From: Stappia sp. ES.058
GTDB lineage: Bacteria; Pseudomonadota; Alphaproteobacteria; Rhizobiales; Stappiaceae
Length of the DNA stretch: 64,000 nt
Direction: 5' to 3'
Assembly (NCBI RefSeq): GCF_900105595.1
Contig: NZ_LT629784.1
Span: forward strand, 2,604,001-2,668,000
In this document: positions 42,127 to 51,311 of the stretch, in pieces
Numbering within the stretch: the stretch's first letter is position 1
How the letters are laid out: each line of letters starts with the position of its first letter
Translations under genes and position numbers: made by a program
Notes under the pieces: generated by a model
Databases searched by the model: none
What the model was told of the DNA's origin: nothing
What the model saw: only the letters and a program-made list of their open reading frames with translations

Positions 42127-43312
42127 CTACCGCACGACCGAGAATCGCGCCGTGACCGGGTCGCAGGCGTAAAGCGGCACGAGCGAGGGCGCACGCCGGG
42201 CAAGATCCGCGACGCTCTGCAGCACGAAACCAACGGTCGCATCATCCATCAGCCACGACAGGTTGAGCCGGCACCAGCCCGGCTTTTCCGTCTCCTCGCC
42301 CTTCAGGATCGCCCCTCTCAACGCAGACGAGGCCGCCGCGTCGATCCCGAGCAACCGATGCCCATAGGGGCCCGCGCAGGCGCAGCCGCCGCGCGCCTGA
42401 ATGCCGTGGTGATCGCTCAACATCCGCGTCACCAGTTGCTGGTGGATGTATCCGCCCCTGCCATCGCGCACGCGAAAGCAGAAGATCGGCAGCCTTGCGC
42501 GCTTGTCGCGGGCCAGGATCTCCAGCTCCGGCACCTCCTCCCAGGCGCGAAACGCCTGTTCACACAACGCCCTGTCACGCCCGCGATGATCTTCTGACCG
42601 ACCGCCTCCTTGACCAGAAGGACGAGCGCGGCACGAATGTCGCCGATCACATCGGGGGTGCCGGCTTCCTCCCGCGCCGGCAGTGACGTCGTGTAATCAT
42701 GGCCCCAGGGCGAGACGAAGGCGACCGTGCCGCCAACGGGAGCCGTCGGGATCTTGCGCCGCACCACTTTGTTACGGATCGCCAGAACACCGGAGGCTGC
42801 GGGCCCGCCCGCAAATTTGTGCGGCGACAGTAAAACCGCATCCAGTGCGACGTCGGGCGCCGGGCGCATGTCGATAGGAAAATACGGGCCGCCGCCGGCA
42901 TAGTCCCAGACGGAAAACGCGCCGTGCCGGTTCAGGATTCGCGTCACCGCGACAACATCGGTGACGATGCCGGTGACGTTGGAGGCGGCGGAAAACGCAC
43001 CGACGTGTCCGGTCCGGCATTGAGAATACGGACGATCTCGGCCCGGGCCTCGGCCCTGAGCCGGGTCATGGCGCTGCCGCAGAACGAGGCTTCCGTGTGG
43101 CTGTTGGCATAGAACGGCAACACGCCTTCGGATACGAACCGCTCGACACAGCTCAGGGCCGGCCCCGAGGCGGTGTAATCGGCATAGACCAGACGCCGCG
43201 CTCCGAACGGCCCCTCGAAATGGACGTCCTCGCCGATCACGTCGCCGCGCAGCCGGGCGAGCGTGTCGCCGCCGGCGCGCAGGTCGCGCGAGAAATCCCC
43301 CAGATGCCTCAT
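42127..43312 (-). pseudogene. Decayed class V aminotransferase
   Basis: Three reading frames together give one PLP enzyme. Frame 1 runs from the ATG at 43312 (MRHLGDFSRDLRAGGDTLAR ... FYANSHTEASFCGSAMTRL) to ILNAGPDTS near 43,000. Frame 2 continues as GAFSAASNVTGIVTDVVAVT, FSVWDYAGGGPYF and the PLP-lysine motif LSPHKFAGGPAASG, to about 42,580. Frame 3 then gives ARDRALCEQAFRAWEEVPEL to the stop at 42127. Family members have roughly 90 more residues between the first two parts, so an out-of-frame internal deletion plus a second frameshift are present. The full enzyme cannot be made. The divergent Lrp gene was probably its regulator. Confidence 0.85.
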
Positions 43313-43437
43313 TTTGCCTCCCGATCGCGTTTCCAGGTTGCGGAAGGCGCTAGAATTGTCCTTATATCGCTTAAATTTGCACAAATTTCAGCGATATTGA
43401 TCTTGAAATTGGTGATTTTGATCGAAGCGGGGATAAA

Positions 43438-43899
43438 TTGATCGACCAGTCCAACGCCGCCATCCTGCGACTTATCCAGCGCGACGGCAGCCTCACCCAG
43501 CGCCAGTTGGCGGAGCGCGTTCACCTGTCCGCCAACGCCTGCTGGAACCGGATCCAGGCACTGAAGAAGGCCGGCGTGATCCTCGGCCAGAACACGCGGC
43601 TCGACCGGGAGAAACTCGGCCTGGACCTCGTCGTCTTCATGATGGTGCGCACGCGCCATCATTCGCTCGACTGGCTGACGCGGTTCCGCACCCATGTCTC
43701 GACGATCCCGGAGGTGATCGACTTCTACCGGATCGGGGGCGACTACGACTACATGCTGAAGATCGTCACCCGCGACATGGCCGGCTATGACGCAGTGTAC
43801 CAGCGGCTGATCGGCGGAGTGGAACTCGACACGGTGACCTCCTATTTCGCCATGGAGGCCATCGAGGAACAACGCCCGCTGCCGATCCGCGAAAGCTGA
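43438..43899 (+). CDS. Lrp/AsnC-family transcriptional regulator
   Basis: A 153-residue protein starting at a TTG with a GGGG site upstream. The N-terminal HTH is LIQRDGSLTQRQLAERVHLS then ANACWNRIQALKKAGVILG. The C-terminal RAM ligand domain includes VFMMVRTRHHSLDWLTRF and VIDFYRIGGDYDYMLKIVTR. It is divergent from the decayed aminotransferase, the usual arrangement for an Lrp regulator and its amino-acid enzyme target. The spacer contains AAATTT-GCAC-AAATTT, a plausible binding site. It appears intact even though its probable target is dead. Confidence 0.9.
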   Translation: MIDQSNAAILRLIQRDGSLTQRQLAERVHLSANACWNRIQALKKAGVILGQNTRLDREKLGLDLVVFMMVRTRHHSLDWLTRFRTHVSTIPEVIDFYRIGGDYDYMLKIVTRDMAGYDAVYQRLIGGVELDTVTSYFAMEAIEEQRPLPIRES

Positions 43900-43921
43900 C
43901 GCAGCGTGCCGGGAAGGGCTT

Positions 43922-44698
43922 TCAGGAATTGCCGAAATAGCGCCCCGGCGTAACCCCGAACGCCTTCTTGAAGGTTGCGATGAACGCGCTCGGCCCCTCA
44001 TACCCGAGCTGGTCGGATATTTCGCCGACGGCGGCACCCTGCGAAAGCCATTCGACGGCTTTCATCAGCTTCGCCTGCCGCCGCCATGCGCGGAAGGTCA
44101 GACCCGTCTGACTGGAAAAATGCCGCTCGAAGGAGCGCAGCGACAGATTGGCCCGCCGGGCGAGAGCGGCCGCCGTCACCTCCGCCGCCGGGTCCGCTAT
44201 CAGCGGCGCAAGGGCGGCGCGCAACCGCGCGTCCTCCGGCATCGGCAAATGCAACGGCGCGACATGGGAGGTCGCGATCTGGTCAACCAAAACACCGGCA
44301 AGCCGCCCGGTGGCATCGTCCGCGGCATAGTCGGGCGCGCGGCTCATGAACGCGAGGATAAGCTCGCGCAGCAGCGGCGTGACCTGCACGACGAAGGGCG
44401 CATCCGGCATCGGCGGCAGACCGTCGGGCCGCATGTAGAGAAAACGGACGTCGGTGTCCGTGTGATAGGTGGAGTTGTGGGTGATGTCCGGCGGAATGAA
44501 GATCGCCCGCTCCGGCGGCACCACGAAGGTGCCGGCCTGCGTGACGACAGTCACCGACCCGCGCAGGATATGGAAAAGCTGCGCACGCGCATGGGCATGC
44601 GGCACGGTGACAGCGCCCGCCGTTTCCCGGCCGACATAGGAAATGATCGGATCGGGATGGTCTTCGGGAAACTTTTCGAGGCGCAGCGGATGGATCAT
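43922..44698 (-). CDS. AraC-family regulator with cupin domain
   Basis: A 258-residue protein. The N-terminal cupin-type sensing domain (VTVPHAHARAQLFHILRGSV, FVVPPERAIFIPPDITHN) keeps metal-binding-like His. The C-terminal double HTH reads LARRANLSLRSFERHFSSQT, GLTFRAWRRQAKLMKAVEWL and SDQLGYEGPSAFIATFKKAF. Such proteins often control a neighbouring transporter or enzyme, but no target is next to it. It is convergent with the Lrp gene. Confidence 0.88.
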   Translation of the reverse strand: MIHPLRLEKFPEDHPDPIISYVGRETAGAVTVPHAHARAQLFHILRGSVTVVTQAGTFVVPPERAIFIPPDITHNSTYHTDTDVRFLYMRPDGLPPMPDAPFVVQVTPLLRELILAFMSRAPDYAADDATGRLAGVLVDQIATSHVAPLHLPMPEDARLRAALAPLIADPAAEVTAAALARRANLSLRSFERHFSSQTGLTFRAWRRQAKLMKAVEWLSQGAAVGEISDQLGYEGPSAFIATFKKAFGVTPGRYFGNS

Positions 44699-45117
44699 GA
44701 ATGTGCCGGCGGTTGGGCGTCGTCCTTACCCGCCAGCTTAGCGCCTGGCTCCGGGACGTCCAGTTTCGGGAATCGGCGGCCGCAGCGGACAGACCATACA
44801 AACAGTCAACGAAAATAAAACTGCTTCCGCCTTACTAAATTCCGAATTGTCCTGTATGGTGATCTTGTTTCGATGATTTCGAACGCATTTCTTTTAAAGA
44901 AAAAGCGCAGACATCATCGATGACGATTTCGGATCCGCAAATAAATTCCTGCATCTTGGCGGACCCTTTTCCACGTGCAGTTCTCTTTGCCCTTGAAAAC
45001 CCGCAGGCACGCGCGAACGCATGACGTTCGGCTGCCCGACCGGATGACGACAGGCGCATCCTTCAAGGGCCGATGCAACCAGAAACGCAGCGCTGCCGAA
45101 CCCGAACGGATAGACAC
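44699..45117. other. Intergenic region with no gene seen
   Basis: A 419-base gap between the AraC gene and a set of small plus-strand genes. The first 200 bases are moderately AT-rich and may include promoters in both directions. I find no RNA gene, terminator or convincing ORF. Confidence 0.4.
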
Positions 45118-45417
45118 ATGACAATCGCGACCTACCGCAGACGCAACATCGGGCCGCCCGCCATCGAGGCCGACACGCACATCTTTTCGACTGGGCAAAG
45201 CGTTCGGTTGAAAGGACGCATTGGCGGCGCGCCGGCGACCAACTCCTACCGCATCACCGGCACGCTGCCGCCGGTCAACGGCTCCCCCCAGTACCGAATT
45301 CGCAACGAAGAGGAACGCCACGAACGGGTCGCCACGCAAGACAGTCTAGAGCAGGTCGATTCCGTCGACGACGACGGCAACGCAACCCTTTCGGAAAGAA
45401 CATTTGGACATGGCTAA
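45118..45417 (+). CDS. Conserved small hypothetical protein
   Basis: A 99-residue protein from the ATG at 45118 (MTIATYRRRNIGPPAIEADT). The middle SVRLKGRIGGAPATNSYRIT and GTLPPVNGSPQYRIRNEEER, then HERVATQDSLE, is a block I recognise from small conserved Rhizobiales proteins of unknown function. An in-frame upstream ATG at 45073 is less likely. Its stop overlaps the start of the next small gene by 8 bases. No function can be assigned. Confidence 0.7.
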   Translation: MTIATYRRRNIGPPAIEADTHIFSTGQSVRLKGRIGGAPATNSYRITGTLPPVNGSPQYRIRNEEERHERVATQDSLEQVDSVDDDGNATLSERTFGHG

Positions 45418-45595
45418 GGGACAGCAACGCAGCAATCGCGAAGTCAGAAAGCCGAAGAAGGAAAAAGCGGCCCCCAAAGCGGATACCGCTACCTTCGGTG
45501 GCAAGATGGCAAGCGCCGCCAATGCCGCGCCCCAGCACGGCAAGAGCCCCGGACGGCTGCCCGGCGCCGATGGCAAGGGATCGCGACACCCGTGA
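45410..45595 (+). CDS. Conserved small basic protein
   Basis: A 61-residue Lys/Arg-rich protein, MAKGQQRSNREVRKPKKEKA then an Ala/Gly-rich tail. Proteins starting MAKGQ-x-RSN-x-E with a KKPKKEK segment occur widely in Rhizobiales, with unknown role; the charge suggests nucleic-acid contact, which is inference. The start lies within the last codons of the preceding gene, so translational coupling is likely. Confidence 0.65.
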   Translation: MAKGQQRSNREVRKPKKEKAAPKADTATFGGKMASAANAAPQHGKSPGRLPGADGKGSRHP

Positions 45596-45783
45596 TCAGC
45601 GCCCGCAACCGGCATGATGTCGACAGCGGCCCCCCGATAGCGCCCCGCGAACGTTCTCTTCGGGTCAACGAGGCGGCGCGGTTTCGCGCCGCACCGCTGA
45701 TCGACGGGGACCCCGGTTCGGCCTTGCGACCTCGCAGCACGGCCCCTGTCAGGGCGCTGCGCCGCAAGACCGGGATGGCCTGA
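45592..45783 (+). CDS. Doubtful small ORF
   Basis: A 63-codon ORF starting at a GTG that overlaps the previous stop as GTGA. The product is Arg/Ala/Pro-rich without recognisable features. The overlap pattern and the tight packing between two conserved small genes are the only support. It may simply be an open spacer. Confidence 0.25.
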   Translation: MISARNRHDVDSGPPIAPRERSLRVNEAARFRAAPLIDGDPGSALRPRSTAPVRALRRKTGMA

Positions 45784-45787
45784 CCGA

Positions 45788-46090
45788 ATGGCGCTGAGTT
45801 TCCCCAATCCGAGTCGCAGCTTCGATGCTGCACGCAAGGGCGTGCGGTTCATCGCTCATGACGGCGTGTTCGAGGTCACTTTCCTGGTGGAGCTTTCGGC
45901 ACTCATGAAATCGGACAAGGCGTTGGCCGATAACGCCGTTTCGGCCTCCCGTGACAGCACACAGGCTCTGGAAGACCAATGCCTGTCCGCCTTCGACAGG
46001 CAGCGCAGCTTCATACAAGATGTGGCCAGACAGGCGTATTCGAACGCGCACCATCCATCCTATACGCTGGTGTCCTCCGATTTCCGCTAG
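45788..46090 (+). CDS. DUF1488 family protein
   Basis: A 100-residue protein, MALSFPNPSRSFDAARKGVR then FIAHDGVFEVTFLVELSAL, matching the DUF1488 pattern (short beta-rich start, then a helical part ending FDRQRSFIQDVARQAYS). Function unknown. It follows the other small genes closely and may be co-transcribed. Its stop codon is in CGCTAGTGTGGTGAATGTGA, which resembles the border of the palindromic elements at 37,658 and 38,092. Confidence 0.75.
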   Translation: MALSFPNPSRSFDAARKGVRFIAHDGVFEVTFLVELSALMKSDKALADNAVSASRDSTQALEDQCLSAFDRQRSFIQDVARQAYSNAHHPSYTLVSSDFR

Positions 46091-46193
46091 TGTGGTGAAT
46101 GTGAAATTCGTCTGATTGCTAAGGCAACCTCCAGTGCGGATTTAAAATTCAAAAACAACAATGAAAACATATACTTGATAGCCACTCTCTTGA

Positions 46194-46240
46194 ATCTGAA
46201 GTTTGTTCAGAGCAAGCTGGACATGAGACGAACTTCAGAT
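46194..46240. repeat. Imperfect inverted repeat downstream of the DUF1488 gene
   Basis: ATCTGAAGTTTGTTC (46194-46208) and GAGACGAACTTCAGAT (46225-46240) form a stem with one G-U-type mismatch. The core AAATTCGTCTGAT also appears just after the DUF1488 stop. It could end a transcript or be part of a degraded palindromic element. Confidence 0.4.
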
Positions 46241-46251
46241 GCGGGTGACTG

Positions 46252-46510
46252 GGATCTGGACCCATAGACAAGATGGCCTCGGGTTGCAGCGGATTGCGTC
46301 CCGTCGAGAACCGAAAAGCGCGAAAATTAAAGTATTTTCAAGCCTTTCACAACGAAGACGAGGCGCTGTCCTGTGAAATTCGACGGACGGGATAGGGACC
46401 TCACCCCGCGTCGTCAACGCGTTGACCGGGTAACCGGCCCGCTTCGCCCCCTCCTCGCGGCGTTTCGCCAGTTTCCATGCCATGTCGGCCTCGTTTACGG
46501 GGCTACACCC
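46252..46510. mobile_element. MITE-like copy A, left of the transglutaminase gene
   Basis: The stretch 46252-46378 aligns colinearly with 47332-47457, and 46481-46510 aligns with 47461-47490. About 100 unrelated bases interrupt this copy. The ends GGATCTGGACCCATAGAC and the inverse of TCGTTTACGGGGCTACACCC are degenerate terminal inverted repeats. Most differences between copies are transitions. No transposase is present. Confidence 0.5.
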
Positions 46511-46525
46511 TGAGGTTGAAGGCAC

Positions 46526-47347
46526 ATGCTGATCCGTTGCGGCTACGAAATCACGCTGGTGTGTCAGGAGGCGACGGCCCTCGTTTGCCTGCTCTCGATT
46601 CATCAGGAGCGGGCGGACGACATTTGCGGCTCCGAGACATTCAGCACCACTCCCTCGGTGCCGACATCGCTTTACAGCGATCCTTTCGGAAGCCGGGCGC
46701 GCAGGCTGGTTGCGCCGGCCGGCGCGCTTACGCTGTCCGGCAACGCCACGGTGAAAGACAGCGGCCTGCCGGACGAAGCCTTTCGCCATGCCCGCGAGGT
46801 GCCCGTGCAGGACCTGCCCGATGCCTGCCTCACATGGCTGACGGGAAGCCGCTACTGCGAGACCGACCGCCTCAGCCAGATCGCCTGGGATCTGTTCGGC
46901 CACCTGCCGCAGGGCTGGGACCGGGTGCAAGCGATCTGCGATTTCGTGCATGATCACCTGCATTTCGACTACCTTAAGGCGCGGGCGACCCGCACCGCCT
47001 TCGAAGCCTACGAGGAACGCGTCGGCGTCTGCCGAGACTACGCCCATCTGGCGCTGAGCTTCTGCCGCTGCCTCAACATTCCGGCGCGCTACGTCAACGG
47101 ACACCTGGGTGATATCGGCGTTCCGGTGGTCGACCCGATGGATTTCAGTGCCTGGATCGAGGTCTATCTCGGCGGCGGCTGGTATACGTTCGACCCGCGC
47201 AACAACCGCCCGCGCATCGGCCGGATCGTGATCGCACGAGGCCGTGACGCCGCCGACGTGCCGCTCGTAAACTCCTTCGGCCCACACGTCCTGCAGACTT
47301 TTCGTGTCTGGACTCATGAGGTCGCCGACCAGGATGCGAACTCATGA
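46526..47347 (+). CDS. Transglutaminase-like protease-fold protein
   Basis: A 273-residue protein. The N-terminal bacterial domain (YEITLVCQEATALVCLLSIH) leads into a transglutaminase core with the catalytic Cys in YEERVGVCRDYAHLALSFCR and Asp in GGGWYTFDPRNNRPRIGR. The usual DFHAW His position reads DFSAW here, so the canonical Cys-His-Asp triad looks incomplete, or another His serves. I recall the DFSAW form in rhizobial relatives. It ends VADQDANS; the last codons and stop lie within the edge of MITE-like copy B. It is isolated between two repeat copies. Confidence 0.8.
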   Translation: MLIRCGYEITLVCQEATALVCLLSIHQERADDICGSETFSTTPSVPTSLYSDPFGSRARRLVAPAGALTLSGNATVKDSGLPDEAFRHAREVPVQDLPDACLTWLTGSRYCETDRLSQIAWDLFGHLPQGWDRVQAICDFVHDHLHFDYLKARATRTAFEAYEERVGVCRDYAHLALSFCRCLNIPARYVNGHLGDIGVPVVDPMDFSAWIEVYLGGGWYTFDPRNNRPRIGRIVIARGRDAADVPLVNSFGPHVLQTFRVWTHEVADQDANS

Positions 47348-47490
47348 ACGCGATTGCCGTGGCTTGAGGCGGACTGCGTCTCGTCAAGAAGCGCAAGCGC
47401 AGGAAATACGTGTCTTTTCAAATCTGTCACGACAAAGATGGAGCGCTGTCCGCCTCAAATCATATCAACTTTATTTACGGGTCCGCACCC
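47332..47490. mobile_element. MITE-like copy B, right of the transglutaminase gene
   Basis: About 159 bases. The end GGATGCGAACTCATGAAC and the inverse of the other end, GGGTGCGGACCCGTAAAT, match at 12 of 18 positions with only transitions between them. Inside is a perfect 11-base inverted repeat TTGAGGCGGAC (47364-47374) / GTCCGCCTCAA (47447-47457). The left edge contains the transglutaminase stop codon and the right edge abuts the TAG stop of the B12 radical SAM gene. Confidence 0.6.
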
Positions 47491-49256
47491 TAAGAACGCG
47501 CCGCAACGGCGGTTCGGGCCTTTGCGGCCCCGCGCCCGCGCTTGACCGCGCCCTGTCCGCCAGTGGTTTCGCGATAGAGCGCAAGCGTTTCGTGGTCGCT
47601 CTCCTCGGCCGGTGTGGTCGCGAGATCGATGTAGGCGTGGCGGTCGGGATCGGCGAAGATACGTTTCTGCAAGCGGTTCGCCTGCCAAACGCCCCAGGCG
47701 AGACGCGCCACATTCCCGAACGACCGCGCCCAGTGCCAGGGATAGAAAACAAGCGCCGGCTCGAGCGGTAGCACCGGGCGTCGATCACGCCGATAGCGCC
47801 GACGCAGCAACCCGCCTTCAAGCGGATGCACGCCCTCAAGCTTATAGGCGAGATAGAACTCCACGACTTCGTTAAGATTGATGCCCTTGTTCTTCTGCGC
47901 CGCAGACCGCCGGCCGATACGTTCGATATGCTCCGGCGTGTAATAGGCGTGCCAGGCGTCGCGGTAGATCCCGTCCCATTCGGCATCGGACATCGTCTCG
48001 TGATGGGTCACCCGCTGGCTGGCATCGTATTTGTTCGGGTCCGGATCCATCCAGACGCCGGCCTCTGCCATCCGCTTGTGGTCGGCCGAGCCGGGCAAGG
48101 GCGTGAGCACAAAGAACTCAAGGAGATCGATCGGCAGCTCTTCCTGGACAATCCTGATGTCCCGCAGAATGCTTTCGCGCGAGTCCGCCCCGAAGCCGAG
48201 GATATAGCCGGCGATGATCGTCGCGCCATACTCCCGCCACTTCTGGATCATGGCGCGATATTCGGTGATCTTGTTCTGTCGCTTGTTGGCTTCCAGAAGG
48301 TTGTCCGGGTTGACGTTCTCCAGCCCCATGAAAACCCGCTCGACGCCGGCCCGGCAGGCCTTGTCGATGAACCCGTCGATCTTGTGGCAGAGCATGTCGA
48401 CCTGGATCGTCAGCCGGAAATGCAGGCCCTCGACATCGCGCAAATGGATCAGCCGGTCGAACAGGGATTCCCAGTTGCGGTTGCGCGCCAGATCGTCGTC
48501 GGTGACGAAGAACTTGTAGATGCCCTGCGCCAGATTGGCGCGGATGATGGCTTCGAGGTCGTCAGGCGTGCGAAACCGGCTCTTGCGTCCCTGCACGTTG
48601 ATGATCGTGCAGAAGGAACATTGGTAGGGACACCCGCGTCCGAGATCGAAACTGGTGTAATTGGCACCGGTCCGGCCGACGGTTTTGCGGTCGAGAAAAG
48701 GGATCGGCTCGCCGCCAAGCGACGGCAGCGCCGAGAGATAATCGTACTCCGGCTTTAGCGTCCCTGCACAAGCGTCGCGCAGTACCTCGTCCATGCGACG
48801 CTCTTCCAGTTCGCCCGCGAACAGGGAAATGCCCATCTCCCGCGCCGCAAGGATTTCCGGCGGCTGTTTCTTGAGCATCGACTTGCAGCCGGAGACATGA
48901 AATCCGCCGATGGCGACCGGGATCTCCGCCTCGAGAAACGACTTTGCGAGATCGACGGCGCGCGGGAACTGGTTGGTCTGGACGCCCACCAGCATGATCA
49001 GACCGCGTCCGCCGTCGCGGCGGATGCGGCGAATGATCTTGTCGGGCCTGATACGGGTGTTGGTCTCATCCATCGTTTGCGCGCGGATGTCCACACCCGG
49101 TCCAAGCACCTCGCGTTCCGCGCAATCGATCAGCAGGCCATTGATCGTCGCCAGCGTATTGGACGGCATCATCGAGTGAAGCCACTGGATGGGATAGCCA
49201 TCCGTGTCGTAATGCGACGGCTTGATCATGATGACGTGGAAGATCTCTCGCTGCAC
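47490..49256 (-). CDS. B12-binding-type radical SAM enzyme
   Basis: A 588-residue protein. The N-terminal 200 residues have the cobalamin-binding-like fold (IMIKPSHYDTDGYPIQWLHS, GVQTNQFPRAVDLAKSFLEA, IPVAIGGFHVSGC). The radical SAM cluster motif is C209-x3-C213-x2-C216 (RGCPYQCSFCTIINVQGRKS). The barrel includes VTDDDLARNRNWESLF and AGYILGFGADSRESILRD. The C-terminal part is Arg-rich and may touch membrane or RNA. The family catalyses methylations or rearrangements; the substrate is unknown. It is divergent from the MFS transporter. Confidence 0.88.
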   Translation of the reverse strand: MQREIFHVIMIKPSHYDTDGYPIQWLHSMMPSNTLATINGLLIDCAEREVLGPGVDIRAQTMDETNTRIRPDKIIRRIRRDGGRGLIMLVGVQTNQFPRAVDLAKSFLEAEIPVAIGGFHVSGCKSMLKKQPPEILAAREMGISLFAGELEERRMDEVLRDACAGTLKPEYDYLSALPSLGGEPIPFLDRKTVGRTGANYTSFDLGRGCPYQCSFCTIINVQGRKSRFRTPDDLEAIIRANLAQGIYKFFVTDDDLARNRNWESLFDRLIHLRDVEGLHFRLTIQVDMLCHKIDGFIDKACRAGVERVFMGLENVNPDNLLEANKRQNKITEYRAMIQKWREYGATIIAGYILGFGADSRESILRDIRIVQEELPIDLLEFFVLTPLPGSADHKRMAEAGVWMDPDPNKYDASQRVTHHETMSDAEWDGIYRDAWHAYYTPEHIERIGRRSAAQKNKGINLNEVVEFYLAYKLEGVHPLEGGLLRRRYRRDRRPVLPLEPALVFYPWHWARSFGNVARLAWGVWQANRLQKRIFADPDRHAYIDLATTPAEESDHETLALYRETTGGQGAVKRGRGAAKARTAVAARS

Positions 49257-49525
49257 GAATGCACCATCCTGCCTGTTTGTTGAAAGCCGCGCGCCCGTTC
49301 GCTCGCGTGAGGGGAGGCTTGCACGGTGGGGAGGTCGTGTCCATGCGATAACCCGCAGGGCGACCCTATTGGCGGCGTCTCATCGACATAAATTGACAAA
49401 ATAGCGATAACACGCATCGGACATGACGCGATAGACAGGGACAACACGGCGTGTCGCCGTACAACTGCGCCTTTTCCTGGCACCGCCTGCGGCCCGGACG
49501 CAGCGTACCCCGCTCTTTCCACCGG

Positions 49526-50833
49526 ATGAAACCGATGTCAAACCGTTCTTCGCCCACCGCCCCCTCACCGGTTCCGGCCACCGCTGCCCGCGAGGCCGGC
49601 GCGGGCCTGCCCGGCTCCCCGCCGCCGTCCGGCATGCCCACCGGCACCGGCTGGCGCTCCCCGCTGATGCTCCTGATGATCATGGCCGCCGCCATGCAGC
49701 TGTCGTTTGCGGCCTGGTGGAACCTGATGAACAATTTCGCGGTGCACGAGCTCGCCTTCACCGGCCGCGAGATCGGCATCCAGCAATCGATCCGCGAAAT
49801 CCCGGGCTTTCTCGCCTTCACCGCCATCTATGTGCTGCTGGTGCTGCGCGAGCAGACGCTGGCCTATGTCTCGCTGGCACTGCTTGGCATCGGCGTTGCC
49901 GCGACCGGTTATTTCCCGACGACCTGGGGCTTTTACCTGACCACCTTCGTGATGTCGGTCGGCTTTCACTACTACGAGACGATGAACCAGTCGCTGTCGC
50001 TGCAATGGTTGCCGAAGGACAAGGCCGCCGCCGGCATGGGCAAGATCATAGCGGTGGGCGCCTTCGCCCAGCTCGTCGCCTACGGGATCATCTTTGTCGC
50101 CTGGACGACCTTCCAGCTCAGCTTTTCGACCGTATTTCTCTTTGCCGGGCTTCTGACGCTCGTCGTCGTCGGCTTTCTCGTCGTTGCCTTCCCGCAGTTT
50201 CGCGAGGGCGTGCCTCAGCGCAAGTCGCTGGTCCTGCGCAAGCGCTACTGGCTCTATTACGCGCTGACGTTCATGGGCGGCGCGCGGCGGCAGATCTTCA
50301 CGGTGTTCGCGGGCTTCCTGATGGTCGAGCGCTTCGGCTACGACGTGCACGAGGTTGCCGGACTGTTTCTGCTCAATGGCGCGATCAACATGTTCCTGGC
50401 GCCCAAGATCGGCTCATGGATCGGCAAGGTCGGCGAGCGTACCGCGCTCACGATGGAATACGTCGGGCTGATCGGCGTCTTCATCACCTACGCCTTCGTC
50501 ACCAACGCGACGCTGGCCGGAACGCTTTATGTGATCGACCACGCCTTTTTCGCCATCGCCATCGCGATGAAGACCTATTTCCAGAAGATCGCCGATCCGG
50601 CCGACATCGCGCCGACAGCGGGCGTCGCCTTCACCATCAACCACATCGCGGCCGTGGTGATCCCGGTGATTTTCGGTCTGATCTGGCTGGTGTCACCGGC
50701 CGCCGTCTTCCTCATTGGCGCGGCGATGGCATTCGTCAGCCTGTTGCTGGCGCGCATGGTGCCCCGCGATCCGAGCGACGGCCACGAGGTGGAACCGCTG
50801 TTTTCACGCCCGGTTCCCGCGCCGGCGGAATAG
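49526..50833 (+). CDS. MFS transporter
   Basis: About 435 residues with roughly 12 transmembrane helices, beginning MKPMSNRSSPTAPSPVPATA as a Pro/Ala-rich cytoplasmic tail. Helices include LMLLMIMAAAMQLSFAAWWN, FLAFTAIYVLLVLREQTLAY and VVIPVIFGLIWLVSPAAVFL. The motif PKIGSWIGKVGERTALTMEY in the middle loop corresponds to the MFS loop motif. I cannot name the substrate. The start is uncertain: 49526 or 49535. It is convergent with the ferredoxin gene. Confidence 0.85.
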   Translation: MKPMSNRSSPTAPSPVPATAAREAGAGLPGSPPPSGMPTGTGWRSPLMLLMIMAAAMQLSFAAWWNLMNNFAVHELAFTGREIGIQQSIREIPGFLAFTAIYVLLVLREQTLAYVSLALLGIGVAATGYFPTTWGFYLTTFVMSVGFHYYETMNQSLSLQWLPKDKAAAGMGKIIAVGAFAQLVAYGIIFVAWTTFQLSFSTVFLFAGLLTLVVVGFLVVAFPQFREGVPQRKSLVLRKRYWLYYALTFMGGARRQIFTVFAGFLMVERFGYDVHEVAGLFLLNGAINMFLAPKIGSWIGKVGERTALTMEYVGLIGVFITYAFVTNATLAGTLYVIDHAFFAIAIAMKTYFQKIADPADIAPTAGVAFTINHIAAVVIPVIFGLIWLVSPAAVFLIGAAMAFVSLLLARMVPRDPSDGHEVEPLFSRPVPAPAE

Positions 50834-50873
50834 GGGAACAAACCGCGCCGCCAGGACAGGCGGCGCGGCCGGC

Positions 50874-51206
<333 letters not shown>

Positions 51207-51311
51207 TCAAGGTGGCATGGGACAAGGGGTCGGTTCGAACCCGACATAACCGTTCATCGCCAAAGGTCAAGCGCTGCGCGTTCCCAAAAGACCGGCGGAG
51301 CACGTCCAGGC

